64,000 nucleotides of DNA from Caecitellus pseudoparvulus. Its lineage: Eukaryota > Bigyra: Bicosoecida. Below, one piece after another: positions 1 through 8,800 of the stretch. The translations under genes and the position numbers were made by a program. The stretch lies in NCBI GenBank assembly GCA_965644315.1, contig CBFFRQ010000057.1:62001-126000 (forward strand), read 5' to 3'. The notes under the pieces were generated by a model. The model was given only the letters and a program-made list of their open reading frames with translations, searched no databases and was not told the origin of the DNA. How positions within the stretch are numbered: position 1 is the first letter of the stretch; every line of letters starts with the position of its first letter.

Positions 1-1209
1 GCGAGGGACTGCAGCACGAGCCTGGCCCAGACGCTGATGGAGTACTTGTCCCGGCCCCCCGGGGAGATTGACTGCACGGACGTGTGTCACATGATCCACG
101 AGGTGAAGGATGCCGTTATTCCCATCGTGCAGCCACACATGACTGAGAAGAACTGGAGTAAAATCGGCATTTTGGCGGGGTTCTATGGCTCCCATGAGTT
201 TGCCTCTTTCTTCCTGAACGATCCAGACGTCGCTGAGGAGCGTGCGGCGTTCCTGAGCGTGCTGCAGACGCAGCTCCCGGAGGCTGCTAGGCGGCAGGTG
301 TGCTCCGTCGTCGGCTGCTTTCTGCCGCGCTGCACCATGCCCGGCTCCCTGTACTGTTTCCCACACCACGCTGTGAAGTTCCAGGCGCCCCCCACTCTGG
401 ATGACTTCCTGCGCAACTCGCACTACTGCGCCCTCCTGCGGGAGTGGATGGTCACACAGCAACCCGCCTCCATGCCCCTGCTCGAGTTCTACTTCAAAGC
501 AGAAGACTACGCCGAGGTACGGTCACGCCAGACACTGGCCGCGCGTGCACCCACCCTATGGCGCAAGTACCTCGCCTCGACAGCTTCCACCCGCGCGCCG
601 CTGGGAGACTTTGACGGCGACGCAGAGCTGCGAAGCGCCCTGGAAGCCATCAAGGCTGTGTTGGACGGAAGCACGCCGCCGAAAGCCACCCTCTTTGCTG
701 AAGTGCAAGCCAGGGCGCACGCAGCTCTGGAGGAGGTGTTCCAGGGGCCCTTCAAGGCCAGTGACGCGTATGCTGCGTGGGCGGAGGTGAACACTGGCTT
801 GCCTCTGCCCCAGGTTCCTGCAACGCGTGCGGCGTTGCTGGAACAGCTGGGAATTTCTCAGGAATCTGCCTATGGCATCCTGGCTGCAGCGCCAGGGACG
901 GCTTCGGAGGCAGGCGCGACAGCTGCCCCGGCAGCAGCAGCAGGAGGCGAAGCAGGCGCCGGCAGCACGAGCCTGGCGAGCGCCTTCCTCACCACTGCCG
1001 AAAAGGGAGGCACTGGAGCAGATAGCAGTGTATCAGCGACGTATGCTGGGATGGCTTCTACCGCCGACGTGCACATCATGGCTGGGGGGTACTCCGGTGG
1101 CGCTGCGGCTGCTGAAGAGGGTCCGGGGGGGGGCGCCGCTCCCAGTGAACCTGTGTCGGAGGGTGCTGCTTCAAAAGCCCCCACAAGCGCAACCACCTTT
1201 GATGAATGA
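1..1209 (+). CDS. RGS-domain protein, 5' end outside window
   Basis: Regulator of G-protein signalling: RGS domains accelerate GTP hydrolysis by G-alpha subunits at the plasma membrane. The frame is open to the left edge, so the start may lie outside; the first ATG is at 37. Counting from that Met, residues 1-90 are helical, and residues about 91-112 hold a Cys/His knuckle (C-x4-C-x3-C ... YCFPHH) resembling WRKY19-type zinc knuckles. The RGS box follows at about 119-248, with the opening LDDFLRNSHYCALLREWM, a central FYFKAEDY and the terminal FKASDAYAAW. The last 110 residues are Ala/Gly-rich and disordered. I am confident of the RGS call from its helix pattern. The knuckle is an inference, and no G-alpha partner is visible here. 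Confidence 0.8.
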   Translation, partial: ARDCSTSLAQTLMEYLSRPPGEIDCTDVCHMIHEVKDAVIPIVQPHMTEKNWSKIGILAGFYGSHEFASFFLNDPDVAEERAAFLSVLQTQLPEAARRQVCSVVGCFLPRCTMPGSLYCFPHHAVKFQAPPTLDDFLRNSHYCALLREWMVTQQPASMPLLEFYFKAEDYAEVRSRQTLAARAPTLWRKYLASTASTRAPLGDFDGDAELRSALEAIKAVLDGSTPPKATLFAEVQARAHAALEEVFQGPFKASDAYAAWAEVNTGLPLPQVPATRAALLEQLGISQESAYGILAAAPGTASEAGATAAPAAAAGGEAGAGSTSLASAFLTTAEKGGTGADSSVSATYAGMASTADVHIMAGGYSGGAAAAEEGPGGGAAPSEPVSEGAASKAPTSATTFDE

Positions 1210-1300
1210 AACAGCCCCCTGCTCCCCGTCTCCGTGGTCTCGTAGGCACGCTTGCTTGGCACTTGGAGAGGTGCGGTATTTGGTCCCCCTCGCCAGCAGC

Positions 1301-2061
1301 ATGACGACCAGCTTCGTCGACAGCAGCGGCGCGCCTCGCCAGCAGGCTGTACACCTCATGCCCTTCTTTGTGGATCATGATGGCCACCACCCTGCGCTTG
1401 TTGGTGGCTTCCCTCACAAGCAGACCGGTGAGCAGTTCTGTCTGAGCAGCGTGGCGGGCGCATTTGAAGCGAATCCAAAGCCACATGACCCCCTCGAGCC
1501 TGTTTCGCAGACGGTGGGGATTTGACGGCGAAGTTTCGCGGCAGAGAGCTCACGGCAAGCCGTGTTGCGCTTCCAGAAGGCGCACAGGGCCGTGTTCTGG
1601 CGCTCTCCAAGGCGCCTGCTGCTCCTCGCCCAAGCAAGAGCTCAGCTGCTGCAAAGAAAGGAAGCTGGCGGAAGCTGCGAGGGCGTGGGAGGTCTGCGTG
1701 GAGTGACGAGAGCGATTCTGGCGAGGAGGGCGCGGAGGCATCTGTGGATGCCGCGCCAGCTGCCGTGGCATCGCTGGCTGACCGCCTGCAAGCCGCCCTT
1801 CGCCCGGACATGGCTTGGGCAAGCGAAACATCTTTCACCACAGTCAACCAATGGTGCGTGCCCGTGCGCACACAGGACGGACGAACAACCTCATGTTCCT
1901 CCCTCGCCCACCCCTTTCGCAGGTTGTGGGATCAAGAGCCTCACGGGAGCGACCATATTCAGCAGTGCGTGACCTGGGTTGGTGTGGCAGGTGCGCTGGC
2001 AGGTCCAGTTTCGGAGGCTGAACTGGATGAAGCCAGCAAACTTTTCCCAGGCGCAAAATAA
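1301..2061 (+). CDS. RNASEH2C: Ribonuclease H2 subunit C
   Basis: Non-catalytic subunit of the nuclear RNase H2 complex, which removes ribonucleotides from DNA and RNA:DNA hybrids. Three exons, 1301-1427, 1511-1853 and 1923-2061, give 202 residues. Introns of 83 nt (GTGAGC...TTCGCAG) and 69 nt (GTGCGT...TTCGCAG) were placed by homology. Recognisable family blocks are VHLMPFFVDHDG (the HLLPC strand), LTAKFRGRELTA across the first join (the FRGR signature), an acidic Ser-rich linker, and FTTVNQWLWDQEP then VTWVGVAGAL across the second join (the family's FTLW...ALTWPSLAAAI). The start at 1301 is the first ATG of the exon and lies 91 bp after the RGS stop. The second intron is a stop-free multiple of three, so retaining it would add 23 residues. 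Confidence 0.88.
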
Positions 2062-2193
2062 ATGCAGCAATCCTGGGTGTTTCCCGCGCTGCTGTTTTGA
2101 CAGTCAACAGTAGACGGGCTTGCAACCTTGCCGCAGCAACCAGTCTGTTTGAATGCCCTTGCAAGCGAGTGGGCCAGCACACACGGCACGAAC

Positions 2194-2760
2194 ATGGCCT
2201 CTGCAGAGCTGCCACCCAAACCAAAGTGGGAGGATGTGCATGCACTTCTCATCAAGCGAGAGGCGCTGTGCGAGCGCTTGTTTGAGCAGCTTGCTCGAGA
2301 GCGTGACGCAGCGTTGCACAGAGCTGCCGCGGCGCAAACTCAGCCAGCGCAGCAGCGCAGCGCCCATGCAAAGCCACACCAAGCCCTGATCGATGCACTG
2401 GAAACAGCACGCATCAGCGAGGAAGCCCTCATGCACCAAGCAACCACCGTGCGCGACTTGACAGAGCGGTGCCTGCAGGCGGAGCAAGCAGCGCAGCAGA
2501 GTGGCAAGCTGCTGGCAGCGGAACGGGCTGCTCACCAAGCCACCCGAGCAGCGCTGGAGGCACACGTAGAGGGCTTGGCGCCAGCAGGCGCTGCTGCAGC
2601 GCCTGTGAAGGATTCCAGCTCCGTTGTGCGGCTTGCTGCACTGCAGTCTGAGCTAGCTGCACTTCGGGAGACATGCGCGCAGCAGCAGGCGAAGTTGGAC
2701 ACCTTGGGGCGCCTGCTGCGATCTCGTCGGGGTTCCAAGCGCAAGGGGCAGGCGCCATGA
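2194..2760 (+). CDS. Small coiled-coil protein, unrecognised
   Basis: Single-exon frame of 188 residues starting at ATG 2194 (MASAELPPKPKWEDVHALL) and ending with a basic tail (RRGSKRKGQAP). Most of the protein is Ala/Gln/Glu-rich with heptad-like spacing, predicting a long coiled coil with a short Ala/Pro break near residue 130. No family motif is recognised, so no function is assigned. It sits between RNASEH2C and ECI2 on the same strand, with 132 and 164 bp spacers. The opposite strand also has an open frame here, but it shows no protein-like pattern. Confidence 0.6.
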   Translation: MASAELPPKPKWEDVHALLIKREALCERLFEQLARERDAALHRAAAAQTQPAQQRSAHAKPHQALIDALETARISEEALMHQATTVRDLTERCLQAEQAAQQSGKLLAAERAAHQATRAALEAHVEGLAPAGAAAAPVKDSSSVVRLAALQSELAALRETCAQQQAKLDTLGRLLRSRRGSKRKGQAP

Positions 2761-2924
2761 CCCTTGCCGCTGCGGGGAGGGGGGGGGGCGCTTCCCGCTT
2801 GCAGCCGAGTTTGAGGCTGCTCGGAGCAGCTCCTCCAGTGGGAAAAAACACTCTCTCCCCGTGCCTGCGTTGCTCCCGGCTCGCCTTTGCCGTCGAATGA
2901 AGTCCACAACCCCATAGTTCTACC

Positions 2925-4359
2925 ATGCTGAGCCTCGTGTCTCGAGCGGCTGCGCGCGGTGCCGCGTGCGCCGCGGCGCTGCCCTCCAGCCTCATGCCAG
3001 GCGCCCAGGCAGCATGGCTGCACTCCTCTCCCGCTGTGTGGGCAGACGAGGCAGCCTTTTTGAAGGCAAAGGAGGCCATCACTGCTGTGCCCTCTGTTGA
3101 CAACATGGACAAGTTGAAGTTGTATGCCCTGTTCAAGCAGGCAACTGTGGGGGCGAACGACACAAAGGCCCCAGGCATGCTGGACTTTGTGGTGCGGCCA
3201 AGTGCAGTGCAGCACCCAACTTCCGCTCGTGCCTCACTTCGCTGCCTTGCGATTGCAGGGGAAGGCAAAGTGGGACGCGTGGACCAAGCTTGGGGATATG
3301 AGCAAGGAAGATGCCATGCAGGCCTACATTGACACTGCGAAGGTGAGGCTCTCAGGCCTCGCCTGCCTGCCCGGCGTGTCGGGATATTCCCTCCCCCTTG
3401 CCCCGCACCCGCCCGCCCCCGTCCACGTAGCGCAGAGCCTGGGAGCTGACGTTGACGGGACCGGTAGCAGCTCTGCAGCTGCAGCAGATGCACCCGCTGC
3501 TTCGCCAGGGGAGTACACCGCCATCAAAGTGGACGTGTCCGACCGCGTCATGACCATCACGATGGACCGCCCATCCAAGCGGAATGCCATCACCTTCGAG
3601 ATGTACATGGAGATTCAGGCGGCCATGGATGCTGCCGCAGCGGACGACTCGGTTTCTGTTGTGGTGCTTACGGGCTCTGGCGAGTTTTACTCTGCAGGCA
3701 ACGACCTGTCCAACTTCACCAAGGCCATGCCGCCAGGCGGCCCGGCAGAGTTGGCAGAGCAGGCAGCTGTGGTGCTGGAGGGCTTCGTGGGGAAGTTCAT
3801 CGACTTCCCCAAGGTGCTGGTTGCGGCGGTGAACGGCCCTGCCGTTGGCATCCCAGTGACCACGTTGGCCCTGTGCGACATCGTGTACGCCAGCTCCACA
3901 GCCACCTTCCACACCCCCTTCACGGCCCTGGGGCAGTCTCCCGAAGCCTGTTCCAGCGTCTTATTCCCCGCCATCATGGGCCCCTCGCGGGCCAACGAGC
4001 TGCTGCTATTCGGCAAGAAGATAGACGGTAAGTGTCTGGTTGATGCGCTGCCCAGCTCGCCCACACAACGCTCACGCACGCCCCCCTCCGCTCTGTTTCC
4101 AGCCGAGACTGCAGCACAATGGGGGCTGGTCTCCGAGGTCTTCGAGGCTTCGTCGTTCCAGGAGCAGGTGAGCGCCAAGGTGAAGGCTGGCGCGGCGCTG
4201 TTTCCGCAGAGCATGAAGCTGAGCAAGGGCATCATTCGGCAGCATGACCGCGAAGCCCTCCATGCAGCCAACAAGGAAGAGGTGGCCCTCATCAAGACCC
4301 GGTGGGTCAGCGACGAGTGCATGCAGGCCATCATGAACTTCATGAACCGCAAGAAGTAG
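2925..4359 (+). CDS. ECI2: ACBP-enoyl-CoA delta isomerase fusion (ECI2 type)
   Basis: Mitochondrial auxiliary enzyme of unsaturated fatty-acid beta-oxidation; it moves the double bond of 3-enoyl-CoA to the 2-trans position. Four exons, 2925-3191, 3259-3342, 3436-4027 and 4103-4359, give 399 residues (introns 67, 93 and 75 nt). Residues 1-30 are Arg/Ala-rich and look like a mitochondrial presequence. The acyl-CoA-binding domain is at about 38-117 (KLYALFKQATVG, then MLDFV/GKAKWDAW across the first join). A short linker leads to a crotonase domain at about 140-399 with oxyanion-hole loops SAGNDLSNF and NGPAVGI and the catalytic Glu in LGQSPEACSS. The end, MNFMNRKK, lacks a peroxisomal SKL signal, unlike many animal ECI2 proteins. 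Introns 2 and 3 are stop-free and in frame. Confidence 0.93.
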
Positions 4360-4542
4360 GCGCTGCAGGCGCCTGGAGAGCTGAGGGCCAGCGACACCAA
4401 TGCAGCGCCAGCTTGCATGGTAGAATAGTTATGGGGTGCTTGTCTCCCAAACGTGCTTGCAGGGAGCAGGGCATCAGTGAACACAGCAGCATGCATTGAA
4501 CGGGCGCACACCGGACAACAGGAATTGCGTCGCACAGGCAGC

Positions 4543-5396
4543 TCAAGACTCGGCCCACGCGTTGTCGGCACGGATCTTAGCCTCCTCTTCGGGTGAAAAG
4601 TCCTTCTCAAGACGGAAGGCCTCCTTGTACTCTTCCATGGACATAGCCTTGATCAGGGTGGCGATCTTGCCGCACACCAGTAGAGTCATGGGGTGCACGC
4701 TCAGCTCCTCGGAGTGCTGCAAAGAAAAGAAGGAAAGCAGTGTAGCAAGCGGTTCCCGTGTGCCTTGACTCGAGGCAGCAAGCGCCGCCGGGGACGGCAC
4801 CTCGTGTGCCGCAACGCGGGCTCAAATGTGCTGTGCCTGCGCAGCAAGCCAGTGCGCTGGCAACTACTCACCCTTGCGTAAGCGAAGAGGTCGTCGCGGG
4901 ACAGAGAGTCCACCCACTCAACAGACCAGGCTGGGAAGTTGTGCTCAGCCAAGTTGGGGGACGACAGGGGCTGTGCGGGGCAGGGCACGGGACGTGCGCT
5001 GTTGAAGCCGCTTGCGCCGGAAGTGGCCGTACACACCTTGGGGATGAGCTTGGCCTTGCCCTCGCCCTGGGGGCCGAATGGGTCGGGGTGCTCAATCTCG
5101 GCGACGGGGATGGGGTTCTCCTTGTTCTTGGTGAAGAAGTCGACGACCTTGGTGAGCACTGCAGCGCGGGAGGGGCGACGGAGCGTGCTTTGCGCGATGC
5201 AGAAACCGGGCGGGCTCACTTGGCGTGGTGGCACTGGCGCAAAGCACGAACCTGTGGCGTCCATGGAGAAGATCTCCACAGCATCCTCACTGCCAATGCC
5301 AGCCTGCTCCTTCAAGTACTCGCTCTGCTCATACTGATCCTTGGACAGAGTGAACTCCTGGCCGTCGTTGGACTTGATGGTGAGGGTGTCAGCCAT
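4543..5396 (-). CDS. SKP1: SKP1, SCF ubiquitin ligase adaptor
   Basis: Adaptor that links cullin-1 to F-box proteins in SCF ubiquitin ligases. Four exons on the minus strand, 5396-5252, 5158-5037, 4970-4872 and 4716-4543, give 179 residues. The N-terminal BTB/POZ-type fold begins MADTLTIKSNDGQEFTLS and continues with VLTKVVDFFTKNKENP. The C-terminal helices GKIATLIKAMSMEEYKEAF and FSPEEEAKIRADNAW match the Skp1 C-terminus (the KTPEEIRKTF...FTPEEE...ENQW pattern). The middle, normally LAANYLNIKSLLDLTCKTVA, is much diverged (LFAYARHSEELSVHP). Introns are 93, 66 and 155 nt; the first two are stop-free and in frame. The second acceptor is the least certain boundary. Confidence 0.85.
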
Positions 5397-5816
5397 GCTA
5401 GCGGTTGTGGTAGGGCGGCGGTGCGAGGCGAAGACAACAGTGTGTCACGGCCAGGGCTGCTCAGCTGAGTCTGGTTAGCGGCATTTGGTCAGGCATGTTG
5501 CGTTTTGTATAGCGCGGGTCGGTTCGTCGAGGATGGAGCAGTGGCTTTCGTCGAGGGGGAGGGGGGTCAGCCTCAGCTTGAGGGGGGTTCCGCCTCCAGG
5601 CATCGTCTCACACAGGCTGCGTGTGCAAGGCCCAGCCAAACTGCCACCTCAAAGAACCACAAAAGGCCGGGTGAGAGACATGCTCGGTCGATTTTGTCCT
5701 TGCTGGGGGGTGTTGAAACTCTGCCTTGCGCGGCAGCAGTGCCGCGTTTTGCGCCACGCAGAACGGTGCGTTGAGCTGGAGTTTCAGATTGGAAACTCGC
5801 CTGCATTCAAGGCAGC
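5397..5816. other. Divergent intergenic region SKP1 / RCC1-BTB
   Basis: 420 bp between the two start codons of divergently transcribed genes. It must hold both promoters. I see G-rich runs around 5560-5590 but no clear TATA box, repeat or RNA gene. Short open frames here lack protein-like patterns. Confidence 0.5.
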
Positions 5817-8800
5817 ATGGCGTCCGCTGAACAGCACAATGCGGCTGAAGCTGAAAGCATTGCTGCCACACTTAAGACAGCTCTGAGTACAGCTGCTTCC
5901 TCCCCAAGCAGCAGCTCTCAAACAGGCCTGCACCACGAAGCTGGCTGGGTGAAAAGTGCGGAGCTGGCAGGTCACTCCCACCACCTCACTGCCAAAGCAT
6001 GGGAGGTCCTCCAGAGAAGTCATGAAGATAATGTGGCACAAGACTCCGAGGTTGACTTTCCGGAGCCAGGCCTGGTGCCTCCGCAAACGTTTGACGTGCT
6101 GCTGCGAGCTCGTAGTAGGGTGGATGCCGCCATCTCAGCGTTGCTGCCTACCAGCAGCGCGGAGGTTGAGGAGGAAGCTGCGAGCGGTGCAGCCACTCTC
6201 AAGGCCCTCTCTCGCGCCCTTCCCAGGTGTAGGAATGTCGAAGAGTACAAGGAGTGCGTGTGCCTGGCCGCCGGCAGCACTCCTCACGGGCCAGCAGACA
6301 TCGAAGTGCCGCACTCTGACGTGGCTACGGTGCCCGGGTCGCGGAAGACTGGTCACTCATCCATCGGACCAGTGTACTGGCCACAAGAGCGGCCAGCGAC
6401 AGATTCTGTAGGGCTTCGGCAGTGCAGCCTCGGTTGGCTGCCGGGCGAGATGCCGCGTGCCTTGCTCGTGCTGCCAGACGGCAAGGAGGTGGAGGACTGC
6501 GAAGCGCTGCAGACGTCTGTTCCCGAGCCGCAGCTTGTTTCTCTGGATGTGTTCTTGGAGCAGTTCATTGCCGCGGCGGTCATCGACGATTCCCGCCACC
6601 GCAGGGTGTTGGTGAATGGTGCTGAGGTTCGGGACACGGGGGAAGGGCTCCTTCGGAGCACCGTGGCAAGCCTTGCCGGCGCTCTTCAGGCAGAGGATCC
6701 GGCATTGGCTACATCCACTGCCTTCGTCCTTGCCTGTAGCATTGCGATGCAAGGACTCAGCATGTCTCACGCTCACATGCTGTGTCAGGACAGCGTAGCC
6801 ACCCTTGGGTGTCCGACCCTCGTGAGCATCACTCCGAAGGCTTCCCGCCGCATCTCCACTTTCCATGTCGCGTCAGGGAGACATGCAGGCGGTTGGGGGA
6901 CGTATGTTCGTTCTGCAATGATGCAGCCTCTGCGCGTCGAGCCGCTTGATGAAGGTGGTGAGCCGATTGCGAGCATCGAAGCCACGTACATTGTCACAAC
7001 AGCCATCAGCCAGGACCTGCGCCCGGAAGCTCTGCGCAGCATTCAGGAGGCGGGATTAAATCCGTCAGGGTCCCTTGCGCCTGTGACTGTGGCACGCATG
7101 GCAACCACTGTGGACGCAGCCAGCCACCTGCATGTCGCTTTCCTGAACGTTCCGGAGGAAGGTGCCCAGCAGGAGGCCCTCGAGCAGGCAATAGTTAGGG
7201 ACGCAGAGACCGAGCAGCCCACTCAAGGGCTGGAAGACTTCCTCAGAGCCATGGAGCGCAGGAAAGCTTCAGAAGGACAGGCCCTACCCATGCACACGAC
7301 AGCCTTCTCATGGGGAAGGGGGGACTATGGTGCCCTTGGTCATGCAGGATTCTCACCGAGGGAATATCCTGAAGCGGTGCCATTCCCCGCGACACTGGGA
7401 TTTGTTCGCATCCAGTGCATCAGCTGCAGCTGGTTTCATTCAGCTGCGGTGAGCGACATGGGGATGCTCTACACTTGGGGCTCGGGCAGCGACGGGGCGC
7501 TGGGTCACGGGAACACGAGCAGCGTGACCTCGCCTCTGCCAGTGGATTTCTTCGGCGCGGAACACCCCCTGAGTGCTGTAGCAGTTGCCTGTGGCTCTGA
7601 TGTTGGAGGCGCACACACTCTCGTCATAGCGAGAGGTCGTTTGTCAGAAGACCAAGCTGCCGCAGCCAGCGGGCCCAGAGTCTTTGCATTCGGCTTCGGA
7701 CCAGCTCTTGGTATCGGGTCCACTGCCGACTCCCTCAGGCCGACAGAGGTAGTGCACCCAGACTGGAAAGGGGACTCCCCGCACCTACTCACAGCTGGTG
7801 GAAGCTTTTCCGTAGCCGTCACACGCTCAGGCGCAGCGTATTCTTGGGGCAAGTGGGCGTCCGGCAGGCTAGGGCATGGTCCGATCCCGCAGCGCCGGCG
7901 GTCCGGGGAGCCGGCCTACCTGTTGCGGCCCCAGCAAGTGGATCTACTACGGGGGACTCGTCTTTTGGATGTGGCTGCAGGGGAAGCGCATGTTGTTGCA
8001 GTGGATTCTCACGGTTTCTTGTGGACTTGGGGGGCCGGCGGCGCAGGACAGCTTGGCGACGGGCTGGGAGCTGACTCCATGGTCCCCACAAGGCTCACTG
8101 TGGAGGAATGCCCCGACCAATCCGATGCTATGGATCAGTCGCCAGTGGACTCGCACACACCACATGTAGCAGAGCAGGTTGACGCATCTATCACAGGGGC
8201 AGGGAGCGACATGGAAACGGCCCGGAGCGAGGATGGGGATGAAGCCCAGCAGAGCCGGGCACAGCACGCGCTACGATTTGTACATGTTGCTGCTGGAAGA
8301 TCACACTCTCTTGCGATTTCAGCATCGGGCGGGTTGTATTCGTGGGGAGGGGGTGGGGGGAGCATGCTCGGCCATGGTGACGCCCTGCAGCGGGTCAGCG
8401 CTGCAGAAGACCAAGCGCTGGCAGAAGGAGCCGTGGTGAGTTTATGGTCTGCAAGGCTTCCAGGCACCGTCTGGAATCGACCCTGGCTCAGGCCACGCCG
8501 TGTGCAAGCCCTTTGTGGAACGGAGGGCTCATCCGGATGCGGCATTGTCGCAGCTGACGGCGGGGCGGAGCACTCCGTTGCAGTCACTGCCAGTGGGGAA
8601 GTATTCAGCTGGGGATCTGGCCCCGCTTGTGGCCTGGGTTCAGCCACTCCTGTCCTTGTACCCAGCCTCGTTTCTGGGGCGGCGTCAGCGGCCCTTCTGA
8701 GCTACAACGAGCACGGCGAATTGACAGCAGCAGCGTCCCCGCGTGACGCCAGCCGGTCGTTTGGGCAAGAACTGGCATACCTCATTGCCACCTCTGGGTG

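Noticed and set aside
1076-1486. A minus-strand frame of 136 codons opposite RNASEH2C exon 1, with partly protein-like sequence.
   Set aside because: The plus strand gives a continuous match to RNase H2 subunit C over three exons with consistent splice phases.
2429-3493. A 354-codon minus-strand frame across the coiled-coil and ECI2 genes.
   Set aside because: It overlaps well-supported ECI2 exons and has no recognisable pattern.
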